The translations under genes were made by a program, and so were the position numbers. A DNA stretch of 64,000 nt from CAVWGP01 sp963754645 (GTDB lineage: Bacteria > Pseudomonadota > Alphaproteobacteria > Bin65): contig CAVWGP010000004.1 of NCBI GenBank assembly GCA_963754645.1, positions 806,001 through 870,000 of the forward strand, read 5' to 3'. The notes under the pieces are model-generated. The model saw only the letters and a list, made by a program, of their open reading frames with translations, was not told the DNA's origin and did no database searches. How positions within the stretch are numbered: the stretch's first letter is position 1; every line of letters begins with the position of its first letter. This document shows positions 18,191-27,082 of this stretch, piece after piece.

Positions 18191-19745
18191 ATGTCGGATG
18201 GCGATGAAATCGTGCTCGGTGCGGCCGGTGGGCAACCGGTTTTCATGCTGCCGCGGATGGCGAACCGCCATGGATTGATTGCCGGCGCAACGGGCACCGG
18301 CAAGACCGTATCGTTGCGCATCATCGCGGAGCAAATGTCCGCGATCGGCGTGCCGAGCTTCGTCGCCGACGTGAAGGGCGATATTGCCGGAATGGCGCGG
18401 CCCGGCAATCCGCATCCCAAGATCGCCGATCGCGTGAAGACGCTCGGCCTGCAAGGCTTCGACTACCGCGCGGCGCCGGTCGCGTTCTGGGATGTCTTCG
18501 GCGAACGCGGCCATCCGTTCCGCGCCACCGTGTCGGAGCTTGGCCCGCTGCTGCTATCGCGGCTCCTCGGCCTGTCGGACATTCAAGAGGCCGTGCTCTA
18601 CGTCGCGTTCAAAGTCGCCGGACGACAACGGACTGTTGTTGCTCGATCTGAAAGATCTTCAATCGATGCTCGCCTTCATCGACCAGAAACGCGCCGAAAT
18701 CGAGCAGCACTACGGCAAGGTGGGGCAAGGCTCGATTGCCGCCATCCAGCGCGGGCTGCTGGTCCTCGAGCAAGAAGGCGCCGATAAGTTTTTCGGCGAG
18801 CCCGTCGTCTCGCTTGGCGATTTGATGCGCACCGACGCCAACGGCCGGGGCGTCGTCAACATCTTGGCGGCCGAGCGGCTCGTCAACAAGCCGAAACTGT
18901 ATTCGACCGTTTTGCTATGGCTGTTGTCCGAATTGTGGGAGCAACTTCCCGAGGTCGGCGATGTCGACAAGCCGAAAATTCTGTTCTTCTTCGACGAAGC
19001 GCATCTTCTGTTCAACGATGCGCCGAAGCCGCTGCTGGAAAAAATCGAGCAGGTGACGCGGCTGATTCGTTCGAAGGGTGTTGGCGTTTATTACGTCACC
19101 CAGAATCCGATCGACGTGCCGGATATCGTCCTGGGCCAGCTCGGCAACCGTGTGCAGCACGCGCTGCGGGCGTTCACGATTCGCGACCAGAAAGCGGTCA
19201 AGGCGGCAGCGGAAACTTTCCGCATCAATCCCAAGCTTGATGTCGAAACGACGATCACGGAGCTTGGAGTGGGCGAGGCGCTCGTTTCGACGCTCGATGC
19301 CAAAGGCACGCCCACGCCAGTGGAAAAAGTTTTGATCCGGCCGCCGGAATCGCGGCTCGATGTCATCAGCGATGCCGAGCGCGGCGCGGTGATGGCGGCG
19401 AGCGCGGTCGCGCAGAAATATTCGCAGTCCGTCGATCGCGAAAGCGCCTATGAAATGTTGACCGGCCGCAACGCCGCGCCGCCGCCGGCCGAGGCCGCGG
19501 GCGCGCCGCCGACCGCGCCGGCACAGGCGCCGGATGCGAAGCGTCCGCAAATTTTCCAGCGCCAGGACAACAGCGGCGGCATCGGCGGAATGCTGGGCAG
19601 CATCTTCGGAGGATCGGCCGGACCCGGCGGGCGCCGCCGCGAAGGCATCGGCGAAGCCTTCGCCAAGAGCACGGCGCGCGCCGTTGGCTCGCAGGTCGGG
19701 CGGGCGATCGTGCGCGGCGTTCTAGGCAGTATTTTGAAGCGTTAA
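18191..19745 (+). CDS. HerA-like ATPase (DUF853/YjgR family), frame broken by one extra base
   Basis: The first 145 codons (MSDGDEIVLGAAGGQPVFML, Walker A GATGTGKT at 32-39, FVADVKGDIAGMARPG) run to ...VLYVAFKVA. The remainder (DDNGLLLLDLKDLQSML, Walker B ILFFFDEAHLLF, the YYVTQNPIDVPD sensor) lies one frame over. The total length is 3n+1; removing one G at 18620-18621 gives KVADDNGLLLLDLKDL. Restored length about 517. These cytoplasmic P-loop ATPases resemble HerA DNA translocases; the physiological role is not established. The C-terminus is Pro/Ala/Gly-rich and ends in a glycine-rich stretch (GGIGGMLGSIFGG). The Shine-Dalgarno AGGGAGTGG precedes the ATG. Confidence 0.9.
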
Positions 19746-19772
19746 GACCGGCCGGCGCGAAATTTTCGCGTC

Positions 19773-19787
19773 TTAACCGCTGGTTTA
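19773..19787. promoter_or_regulatory. CtrA-like half-matching box
   Basis: TTAA, seven bases, TTTA: one mismatch from the CtrA consensus TTAA-N7-TTAA. It is in the 194-base gap before the gene at 19940. The gap also has several further TTAAC elements (near 19806 and 19833) but no other perfect copy. Suggestive only. Confidence 0.3.
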
Positions 19788-19939
19788 TCCCCCTTTCATC
19801 TCTTGTTAACCAAGAATGGAGCGGTTTTCGTAGTTAACGTACCGTGAATGGGTTGCAACCGCGCTAATGTTTCGTTTTATAACTGCATTCGACCCCGGAT
19901 GAAAAAACCGGGTCTAAGAAAAAGTCGCATGCGTCAAGG

Positions 19940-20392
19940 ATGGAAAAAATGGGCCGCTTCGAAAACGGAGAGCAGTCGGCTGCCGTGAAAATCTGGGTGC
20001 CGGCTCGCGCAAGAACGAGCAGCATTCGCGATCTCACTCATTCGCAACTCCGCGGCATCGCCATCGGCATCGTCGCCGGCTTGGCGATCGGTTTTGCGGC
20101 TACGGCGGAGACCGGTCATCCGGCGTTGGACGCCAGCGCCGACGCCGCGTCTTATGTCGAAGTAAGGCGCTTGCCGGAACAAGCCGAGTCGAAAGCCAGC
20201 TACGCAATCGAGGCGCTTCGGGATTCGGCGCACATCATGCGCATCAAGGCGCGCGGCGCGATTTCGCGCGGCGCCTTGGCCGAGGCCGAATCCTATCTCG
20301 ACGAAGCCGGCGAACTCGACCCGGAAGCGCCGATGCTGCCAGTGCTGCGCCGCCTCATCGACCTATCGAAGAGCCGGCTGGAAATGGGTTGA
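19940..20392 (+). CDS. Single-pass membrane protein with TPR-like C-terminus
   Basis: 150 residues, unassigned. The N-terminus is polar and basic; one transmembrane helix follows (LRGIAIGIVAGLAIGFAATAE, about 38-58). The C-terminal half is helical, with a pattern similar to one or two tetratricopeptide motifs (RGALAEAESYLDEAGELDPEAPMLPVLRRLIDLSKSRLE). The likely topology is N-in, with the helical domain in the periplasm. It stands alone between the HerA-like gene and the convergent isomerase gene, and the ATG may be 19940 or the internal ATG at MGRFEN. No function is claimed. Confidence 0.65.
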   Translation: MEKMGRFENGEQSAAVKIWVPARARTSSIRDLTHSQLRGIAIGIVAGLAIGFAATAETGHPALDASADAASYVEVRRLPEQAESKASYAIEALRDSAHIMRIKARGAISRGALAEAESYLDEAGELDPEAPMLPVLRRLIDLSKSRLEMG

Positions 20393-20399
20393 GGCGCGC

Positions 20400-20987
20400 T
20401 TAAGTCGAAAGCGCGCGCTCGACCCAATCGAGCCGATCCTGGCCCCACCACATTTGCGCGCCGACGAAAAAAGTCGGCGCGCCGAACACGCCGCGGGCGA
20501 CCGCGGTTTCGGTTCGGGCCTTGAGTTCATCCTTGATGGCCGGCGACTGGATGCCGGCGGTATAGGCCAGTGCGTCTAATCCGGCCCGGGACAGAGTTTC
20601 TCCGATCACGGCGATGTCGCCCATGTTGAGGGCGTCGCGCCAGATCGCATTAAACATGATTTCCGAGTAGTGCGGCAGCTCGCCGCGCGCTTCGGCCACG
20701 AGCGCGCCGCGCATCAGCGGCAGCGTGTTCAAGACGAAGTGCGGATTGCGGCGGAGCGGCACGCCATAACGCGCTGCGAAATTTCCGAGATCGATGAACA
20801 TCCAATCGCCCTTGGCCTTGATGTTGGCGGGCGAATGGCTGCCAATCGCCTTGAACACGGCGCCGAGCAGAATCGGGCGCCAAAGAATTTCGGCGCCGGT
20901 GTCGCGTGCAATGCGTTGAAGCTCAAAGAAAGCGAGATGCGAGGCGGGGCTGCCATAGTCGAAAAAAAACTCGACGGACTTTGCCAT
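20400..20987 (-). CDS. 2-hydroxychromene-2-carboxylate isomerase family protein (DsbA-like fold)
   Basis: 195 residues, thioredoxin-fold isomerase of the HCCA/GST-kappa group. The N-terminal motif FFFDYGSPASHLAF holds the catalytic Ser used with glutathione. The family C-terminal signature GVFGAPTFFVGAQMWWGQDRLDWVE is intact. In aromatic degradation such enzymes isomerise 2-hydroxychromene-2-carboxylate, but many homologues lie outside naphthalene pathways, as here. It begins 13 bases after the SDR stop (21001), so both genes are probably one transcript. The start at 20987 (MAKSVEFFF) is the natural N-terminus; the longer open frame upstream is the shadow of the SDR gene. Confidence 0.9.
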   Translation of the reverse strand: MAKSVEFFFDYGSPASHLAFFELQRIARDTGAEILWRPILLGAVFKAIGSHSPANIKAKGDWMFIDLGNFAARYGVPLRRNPHFVLNTLPLMRGALVAEARGELPHYSEIMFNAIWRDALNMGDIAVIGETLSRAGLDALAYTAGIQSPAIKDELKARTETAVARGVFGAPTFFVGAQMWWGQDRLDWVERALST

Positions 20988-21000
20988 TGCCGGTCTCCGC

Positions 21001-21735
21001 TCACCAAGGCTCGGCCCAAGGCCGCAAGTCGGATTCGAACGTCCAGGCATTGCGCGGTTGGGTATGAATTCGCCAATAGTGTTCGGCGATCGCCTCGGGA
21101 TCGAGCAGAGCGTCGCGGCCTTTGCGCTCGGCGTAAAGATCGGGGCGGCTCTCGCGGATGAACGCCGTGTCGATCGCGCCGTCGATGACGACATGCGCGA
21201 CGTGAATGCCCCGGGGCCCGAGCTCGCGCGCCATCGATTGCGCAAGCGCGCGCTTCGCGTGCTTGCCGCCGGCGAAAGCGGCATAGCCGACACCGCCGCG
21301 CAGACTGGCGGTCGCGCCGGTAAAAAGAATGGTGCCGCGCCCGCGGTCAAGCATGGCCTTTGCCGCCTCGCGTCCGACGAGGAACGCGCCCATGGCGCAC
21401 ATTTCCCACACTTTGAAATAAACTCGCGCCGTCGTCTCGGCGATTGGGAAGCGGACATTGCCGCCGACATTGTAAACGCACACCTCGATCGGCGCGATGT
21501 CACGCTCGATCGCGGCGAAGAGCGCCAACACTTGGTCTTCGCGCCGTGCATCGCTGCCATAGGCATGGGCAACGCCCCCCTCGGCACGTATTGCAGTCAC
21601 GAGCGGTGTCAGCTTGTCGGCATTACGCCGGGTGACACAGGCAATATATCCTTCGCGCGCAAAGCGTCGGGCAATCGCACCGCCCGTATAGTCGCCTGCG
21701 CCAACAACCAGGATCGCCTTGCCTTTTGGGCTCAT
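21001..21735 (-). CDS. SDR-family oxidoreductase with Phe in place of catalytic Tyr
   Basis: 244 residues with a Rossmann start ILVVGAGDYTGGAIARRFA. The family C-terminal half (ARELGPRGIHVAHVVIDGAIDTAF) is present. The catalytic Ser is likely Ser144 (GATASLRGG). The YxxxK position reads F154-A-G-G-K158, with the nearest Tyr at 151. This Phe variant lacks the usual proton donor and occurs, to my knowledge, in a recurrent SDR subfamily, so the enzyme may have altered chemistry or no reductase activity. Start at 21735 (MSPKGKAILVVG). First gene of a two-gene unit with the isomerase at 20987. Confidence 0.88.
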   Translation of the reverse strand: MSPKGKAILVVGAGDYTGGAIARRFAREGYIACVTRRNADKLTPLVTAIRAEGGVAHAYGSDARREDQVLALFAAIERDIAPIEVCVYNVGGNVRFPIAETTARVYFKVWEMCAMGAFLVGREAAKAMLDRGRGTILFTGATASLRGGVGYAAFAGGKHAKRALAQSMARELGPRGIHVAHVVIDGAIDTAFIRESRPDLYAERKGRDALLDPEAIAEHYWRIHTQPRNAWTFESDLRPWAEPW

Positions 21736-21921
21736 TCGATCAGGCTCCCCAAGGGCTGGTAAGAATTGCAACTGAGCTGTGCGAATTTGTGAGGACCGTT
21801 AAGCAAAAATGTCCTAGTTCGTAACCATTTCTTGCATTTGCAGCGACGGCGCTTGCCAGTAGAATATGGCACAAAGAAAGGCAGCAATCGTCATCAGATC
21901 GCCTTTTTCCATAATCATAAT

Positions 21922-23544
21922 ATGAACAAGAATAGTTACTGGGCACAACAGCTCAGAGTGGGCAGGGTGGACGGATTGAATAGCATCGGGAACCGAAATC
22001 GGCGGCAAGTGCTTGCCGGGACCGCGGCGGCTGCGCTTGCGGGACTGTTGGGATTTCCCGCTCTCGCGCACGCGGTGCGGTTGAGTGCGCGATCCGAACC
22101 TTTCAGCGCGGCAGGCCTTGTGGATGCGGCGCAGGCCTTGGCGCGCGCGCCGTTTTCCGAAGCCGCTGTAAAGCTCCCGGCCTTTGTCGATCGTATCGAC
22201 TATGACACGTTTCGCGATATTCGATTTCGCGTGGACCAGGCACTGTGGCAAGAGCCGGACTCGACGTTCTCGGCGCAATTTTTTCATTTGAGCTCGATCT
22301 ACAAGCGCCCCGTCCATATTTTTGAGGTCAGCGAAGGCGCCGCGCGCGAGATATTGTTCGAGCCGGCTTTGTTCGACTACGGCAAGTTTCGTTTCGATGA
22401 AACCGCGCCCGAAACCTTGGGATTTGCCGGCTTTCGCCTGCACCATCCAATCAACCGGCCCGACTATGCCGACGAGGTGGCGGTCTTTCTTGGCGCGAGC
22501 TATTTCCGCTCATTGGGCCGCGATCAAAATTTCGGACTATCGGCGCGCGGCCTCGCGATCGACACCGCGCTGCCGACCGGGGAGGAGTTCCCGTATTTTC
22601 GTAACTTTTACTTGGAGCGGCCGCGACCTGGCGCAACGCAGGTCACCCTGCATGCACTGCTCGATAGCAAGAGCGTGACCGGTGCTTATAAATTCGTCAT
22701 AGCGCCCGGCAGCAATACGGTGATCGACGTTTCGGCGTCGTTGTTTGCCCGCCGCAAGGTGGAGCGTCTCGGCCTGGCGCCGCTTACTTCGATGTTCTTG
22801 CATGGCGCCACCTCGCCGGGGCGGGCGGACGATTTCCGGCCGCACGTGCATGATTCCGAAGGTCTCAGCATCTGGCACGGCTCCGGCGAATGGGTCTGGC
22901 GCCCCCTCGGCAATCCCAAGCGGTTGCGCCTCAGTGTATTCGGGGACCAAGCGCTGCGTGGCTTCGGGCTAAGCCAGCGCAGCCGCGAGTTCCGCGACTA
23001 TCTCGATCTCGAATCGCGCTACGAACGCCGGCCAAGCGTGTGGGTCGAGCCGATCGACGGATTCGCCCGGGGCGCCATTTGGCTGGTTGAAATTCCGACG
23101 GATTCCGAAATAAATGACAATATCGTGGCATTCTGGATGCCGTCGAGCTTGCCCGAGCCGGGTGCCCGCATCGATATTGCCTATCGGCTTCATTGGGGCG
23201 GAATGGCGCCGCTCCGGCCAAGCGTTGCTCAGGTTTCGGCCACAAGGGTCGGGCGGGGCGGCATTGCCGGTCGGCCAAGCGATGGCGTTTTGCGCAAATT
23301 CATTATCGAATTTGCCGGAGCATCGCTCGATGCAATTCCGGACCTCCAGAAGGTCGAACCGGTCATTACGGCGTCCGAAGGCAAGGTCCTCAATGCGGTT
23401 ATCCAAAAGCTGCCCCAGGCCGCGTCATGGCGTCTCACCTTTGATTTTCGGCAGGAAGGGTCTCGACCCAAGGAATTGCGAGCCCATCTAAAACTCGGTG
23501 CCGAAATTCTTACCGAAACATGGAGTTACCAGTGGAACATATGA
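21922..23544 (+). CDS. opgG: Periplasmic glucan biosynthesis protein MdoG/OpgG
   Basis: 540 residues. The twin-arginine-like motif NRRQVLAG followed by a hydrophobic stretch indicates export, probably by Tat. The mature part (FRDIRFRVDQALWQEP, HPINRPDYADEVAVFLGASYFRSLGRDQNFGLSARGLAIDTALPTGEEFPYFRNFYLERP) matches the OpgG/OpgD family, which builds or branches osmoregulated periplasmic glucans. The start ATG at 21922 sits in an AT-rich leader; the frame upstream has no signal features. It overlaps the next gene by ATGA at 23541 and heads the opgG - X - opgH operon. Distinguishing OpgG from OpgD is not possible from sequence alone. Confidence 0.92.
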   Translation: MNKNSYWAQQLRVGRVDGLNSIGNRNRRQVLAGTAAAALAGLLGFPALAHAVRLSARSEPFSAAGLVDAAQALARAPFSEAAVKLPAFVDRIDYDTFRDIRFRVDQALWQEPDSTFSAQFFHLSSIYKRPVHIFEVSEGAAREILFEPALFDYGKFRFDETAPETLGFAGFRLHHPINRPDYADEVAVFLGASYFRSLGRDQNFGLSARGLAIDTALPTGEEFPYFRNFYLERPRPGATQVTLHALLDSKSVTGAYKFVIAPGSNTVIDVSASLFARRKVERLGLAPLTSMFLHGATSPGRADDFRPHVHDSEGLSIWHGSGEWVWRPLGNPKRLRLSVFGDQALRGFGLSQRSREFRDYLDLESRYERRPSVWVEPIDGFARGAIWLVEIPTDSEINDNIVAFWMPSSLPEPGARIDIAYRLHWGGMAPLRPSVAQVSATRVGRGGIAGRPSDGVLRKFIIEFAGASLDAIPDLQKVEPVITASEGKVLNAVIQKLPQAASWRLTFDFRQEGSRPKELRAHLKLGAEILTETWSYQWNI

Positions 23545-24011
23545 AGCGAGCGCAAAGCGCGAGGACCCGCCGGTTGCCGGTGGATACCGCTCGGCGGCTG
23601 CGGACGTTCCTGTTTCAGTTCCAGGTTAGCGACGAAATCGAGCAGAAGCGGTTGATTCGCCGGTTCGCAGCAACGAACGCGACGGCGGAGGGCGCTCTGC
23701 AACAAGCTGAAATTGCAACGGCGGCATGGTTCGCCGATTTGCTTGGCTTGAAAAATCAAGAATTCGGACTTGAGCGGCTGCTCGCGGCCGGGCGCTTGGC
23801 TTGGCTTTCGATCCAGGGCGCCAAGACGTGGCCCGGCCTGTTCTTGGCCGACAATGTACCGGTTGCACTGGTCGCCGCCATGCGGCGCGCCTGGCCCATG
23901 CCGACGCCGATGGTTCTAAGATCGCCGATGCCGGTGGCCAGTCTCGATCCAGTCACGCTGCCCGCGCCGGCGCTGTTTGGGCGTCAGCGGACGCGGCCCC
24001 ACGCTGCCTAA
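23541..24011 (+). CDS. Unassigned protein X inside the opgG-opgH operon
   Basis: 156 residues, no recognised family, no signal peptide, no transmembrane helix. The N-terminal two thirds are helical and basic (TARRLRTFLFQFQVSDEIEQKRLIRRFAATNATAEGALQQ); the C-terminal third is Pro- and Met-rich (AWPMPTPMVLRSPMPVASLDP). Its ATG overlaps the opgG stop, and opgH starts 18 bases after its stop, so it is translated with both. opgH here has a short N-terminus. The proline-rich tail resembles the N-terminal cytoplasmic stretch of many OpgH proteins, so X may be a separated part or regulator of the glucosyltransferase (inference). Confidence 0.75.
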   Translation: MKRAQSARTRRLPVDTARRLRTFLFQFQVSDEIEQKRLIRRFAATNATAEGALQQAEIATAAWFADLLGLKNQEFGLERLLAAGRLAWLSIQGAKTWPGLFLADNVPVALVAAMRRAWPMPTPMVLRSPMPVASLDPVTLPAPALFGRQRTRPHAA

Positions 24012-24029
24012 GCTGTTCGGCGACGGCTC

Positions 24030-26054
24030 ATGAGTGGTGTCAACGGCCCGGACATCGTCATCTGGCTACGCCGTGCCGCACTTGGTCTCCTGACGGCGCT
24101 TACGACAGGCTGGGCCACGGCGCAATTGGCGACGGTCCTTGCCGGCAATCATGGCCTTGGCTGGCTGGAAATCGTGCTTCTGGCGCTCTTCGTCGCCTGT
24201 TTTCTGTGGATAGCCTTTTCCTTTTGGGCGGCGATTGCCGGATTTCTCATGCTGTCGCTTGGCCTGCCGCAGCCCGGCTTGCGCTGGCCGGATCCGGCAA
24301 TGATGGCAAAGCCGCCACAGAGCCGTTCGGCTATTGTCATGGCGGTGTATAACGAGGATCCGGAGCGGATTTTTGCCAGCCTGCAGGCGATACATGAATC
24401 GCTCAAAGCGACTGGTGCCGGCGAAGCCTTTGATTTTTTTGTACTGAGCGATTCGACCGATCCCGACGCCTGGGTGGCGGAGGAAATGGCGTGGCATGCC
24501 GCGACGCAGCGCCTTGGCCCCGGTTCCCGCCTGTTCTATCGGCGAAGGCGGCGTAATACGGCGAAAAAGTCGGGCAATATCGCCGATTTCTGTCAGCGTT
24601 GGGGACGGCATTACGACTACATGATCGTGCTCGATGCTGACAGCCTCATGGACGGGCAGACGCTCGTGATGATGGCGCGGCTGATGGATGCCAATCCGCG
24701 GGCCGGCCTGGTGCAGGCTCCGCCGGTCATTGTCAATCGCAAGACGATGTTCGCCCGCGTCCTGCAATTCTCCGGTCGCGTCTACGGTCCGGTCTTTGCC
24801 GCCGGGCAGGCTTTTTGGCAGGCTGGCGACGGCAATTATTGGGGTCACAACGCCATCATCCGCATGGATGCTTTCATGACGGCGTGCGGCTTGCCCGAGC
24901 TGTCCGGCCGCCCGCCGTTCGGCGGTCACATCATGAGCCATGACTTTGTCGAAGCCGCCTTGTTGCGGCGGGCCGGCTGGAAGGTATGGATGGTGCCGGA
25001 ACTGACCGGCTCGTTCGAAGAAGTGCCGCCGACGCTGATGGACTACGCCAAGCGCGACCATCGCTGGTGCCAAGGCAATCTTCAGCATTATCGAATCGTC
25101 GCGGCAAAGGGGCTGCATCCGGTCAGCCGCTTTCACCTGATCAACGGCATCATGTCCTACATCGCCTCGCCGCTGTGGCTTGCATTTCTCACCATCGGGC
25201 TTGTGGTGACGACCGTGAACACGCTGTTTCCGCGCGCTTATTTCGGCTCCGAAAAGCAGTTGTTTCCGAATTGGCCGATTTTCGATGCGGAACTCGCCAA
25301 GAGCCTGTTCTTGCTGGCACTCGCATTCTTGTTGGTGCCGCGCTTGCTGGGCGCGATCGGTGCCGTCTCCTCGGCGACCCAGCGCGTGGCGCAGGGCGGT
25401 ACGTTGCGTATCCTGGCGAGCGTGTTTTTCGAACTCATCTATTCGACGCTGTTGGCGCCCGCCATGATGTTGCTGCAAAGCAAGTTCGTGATGAAGACAT
25501 TGTCGGGGCGGTCGATCGACTGGGGCACGCAGAACCGCGGCGATCAGGGCATTGGCTGGCGCGCGGCGGTTCGATCGCATTGGGGGCAGACGGCACTCGG
25601 TATTCTGATCGGCGCGCTGACGGTCGCGATCGATCCCAATCTGTTCTGGTGGCTGTCGCCACTCGTCCTCGGCTTGCTGGTGGCGATCCCAATCGCGCAA
25701 TTCAGTTCGCGCCTCGATGTCGGGCTTTGGCTCGGACGCGCTGGCTTGTTCCTAGTTCCCGAGGAATCGTCGCCGCCGCCGGTCATAGCGCGTGCCAACG
25801 CGCTTCATGGCGAGCTTGCCGCGCAAGCGCCCGGAGTCCGCGACGGACTTGAGGTGGTGATGCGCGACCCGCTTGCCAACGCCATCCATCGGCACTTGCT
25901 GATCGCCGGCAATGAAGCGCCGGCGGAAGAAAGCGACGCGCTCGCCGATGCCAGGCGGAAATTCGCCAGTCGTCAAACGCTGACGCCAGCGGAAAAATCG
26001 CTTCTTCTCTATGACATCAAAACACTCGATGCGGCGTTGCCGGCAGCCGCTTGA
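24030..26054 (+). CDS. opgH: Glucans biosynthesis glucosyltransferase MdoH/OpgH
   Basis: 674 residues, inner-membrane family 2 glycosyltransferase making the beta-glucan backbone of periplasmic glucans from UDP-glucose. Two N-terminal transmembrane segments are followed by the GT2 domain: AIVMAVYNEDPERIF, FFVLSDSTDPDAW, DYMIVLDADSLM (DxD) and the acceptor motif KRDHRWCQGN. Five or so C-terminal membrane segments follow, then a soluble tail. It is shorter at the N-terminus than E. coli OpgH by about 100 residues; protein X just upstream could compensate. It is the third gene of the operon begun by opgG. Confidence 0.95.
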   Translation: MSGVNGPDIVIWLRRAALGLLTALTTGWATAQLATVLAGNHGLGWLEIVLLALFVACFLWIAFSFWAAIAGFLMLSLGLPQPGLRWPDPAMMAKPPQSRSAIVMAVYNEDPERIFASLQAIHESLKATGAGEAFDFFVLSDSTDPDAWVAEEMAWHAATQRLGPGSRLFYRRRRRNTAKKSGNIADFCQRWGRHYDYMIVLDADSLMDGQTLVMMARLMDANPRAGLVQAPPVIVNRKTMFARVLQFSGRVYGPVFAAGQAFWQAGDGNYWGHNAIIRMDAFMTACGLPELSGRPPFGGHIMSHDFVEAALLRRAGWKVWMVPELTGSFEEVPPTLMDYAKRDHRWCQGNLQHYRIVAAKGLHPVSRFHLINGIMSYIASPLWLAFLTIGLVVTTVNTLFPRAYFGSEKQLFPNWPIFDAELAKSLFLLALAFLLVPRLLGAIGAVSSATQRVAQGGTLRILASVFFELIYSTLLAPAMMLLQSKFVMKTLSGRSIDWGTQNRGDQGIGWRAAVRSHWGQTALGILIGALTVAIDPNLFWWLSPLVLGLLVAIPIAQFSSRLDVGLWLGRAGLFLVPEESSPPPVIARANALHGELAAQAPGVRDGLEVVMRDPLANAIHRHLLIAGNEAPAEESDALADARRKFASRQTLTPAEKSLLLYDIKTLDAALPAAA

Positions 26055-26126
26055 TGCCGGTGCCAGGCGCGATACCCAAGGGCGTGGTATTGTTACGCGT
26101 TTTCAAAATATAATTCGATAAATCGA

Positions 26127-26840
26127 ATGTCGCTCCTGAGGTTGGCTATGGCGCTCACGGATAGGCTTCTGGGTCATTGTCGTTTGCTCGGCGCGATCAT
26201 CGCTTTGAGCGTCATTGCCGTGACCGGGGCCATGGCACAGGACGCTGGCGTACCGGCGCCCGGTTTGGCCGTTCCGGGCAAATCGGGATGGCATCGTGCC
26301 GACCGAACGGGATGTTTGGTCTGGAACGACGTTCCGCAACCGGACGAAGTGGCGATCTGGACGGGCGAGTGCGTCGATGGCCGAGCCGAGGGGCCGGGCC
26401 AGCTGCGCTGGATACATGCCGGCAAGGAAGATTGCTTCCGCGGCACAATGCGAGCCGGTCGCGCGCATGGCTTCGGCATCTACGTTTGGGCGCGCAGCGA
26501 ACGTTTCGAACCCGAACGCCTCAACGGTATTCCGACAGGCAAACTCGTCCGCCGCTGGTACTACGGCGCGCGCTATGACGGCGACTACGTCAATGGCCGG
26601 CGCGAGGGACTAGGCATTTATGTGTGGGCGAACGGCGATCGCTACGAAGGCGATTTCAAAGACAATCACATGCATGGCCAGGGCATATTCACGTGGGCCA
26701 ACGGCGATCGATACGAGGGCGAATACGTATTGAGCGAACGCACCGCCCGTGGCACGTTCAAATCCGCCAGTCCCAACGAAAAGCCCGGGCCCGCGCCCGA
26801 CGCGCGCGTGGGCAGCGACGGCTGCGACGCCGTATCCTGA
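26127..26840 (+). CDS. Secreted MORN-repeat protein
   Basis: 237 residues. The N-terminal hydrophobic segment (LLGAIIALSVIAVTGAMAQDAG) is a likely signal peptide. The central and C-terminal region carries about four MORN units, the best being YDGDYVNGRREGLGIYVWANGD and RYEGDFKDNHMHGQGIFTWA, rich in Tyr-x-Gly and Asn-Gly-Asp. MORN repeats form beta-strand arrays used in lipid or protein binding; a periplasmic or envelope role fits with the adjacent glucan operon, but no direct link is shown. Seventy-two bases separate it from opgH, so it may share that transcript. A tRNA-Cys gene on the other strand follows. Confidence 0.82.
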   Translation: MSLLRLAMALTDRLLGHCRLLGAIIALSVIAVTGAMAQDAGVPAPGLAVPGKSGWHRADRTGCLVWNDVPQPDEVAIWTGECVDGRAEGPGQLRWIHAGKEDCFRGTMRAGRAHGFGIYVWARSERFEPERLNGIPTGKLVRRWYYGARYDGDYVNGRREGLGIYVWANGDRYEGDFKDNHMHGQGIFTWANGDRYEGEYVLSERTARGTFKSASPNEKPGPAPDARVGSDGCDAVS

Positions 26841-26864
26841 ACACTGGGTCTGAACTCGGCGGCT

Positions 26865-26938
26865 TGGAGGCCCGGGCCGGAATTGAACCGACGTTCACGG
26901 ATTTGCAGTCCGCTGCATAGCCACTCTGCCACCGGGCC
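26865..26938 (-). tRNA. tRNA-Cys (anticodon GCA)
   Basis: 74 nt including an encoded CCA at 26865-26867. The acceptor stem pairs GGCCCGG (5', ending at 26938 on the plus strand) with CCGGGCC. The T-arm GGTTCAATTCC is present; the anticodon GCA is complementary to TGC at 26904-26906, with U at its 5' side. A standard single-copy tRNA in this window. Confidence 0.95.
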
Positions 26939-27082
26939 GATGGCGCCATTCGACCTTAAGCATGGCCTCCGCGAGGGTCAAGCAACGGCGTGTCAGGCAC
27001 GGCACCGTCGTGCCGAATTGCCTTGTGCGAGGCCCGTCATTATAAGGGCCGTCGTCCGACAACAACGCAAACGGCCGATGAC

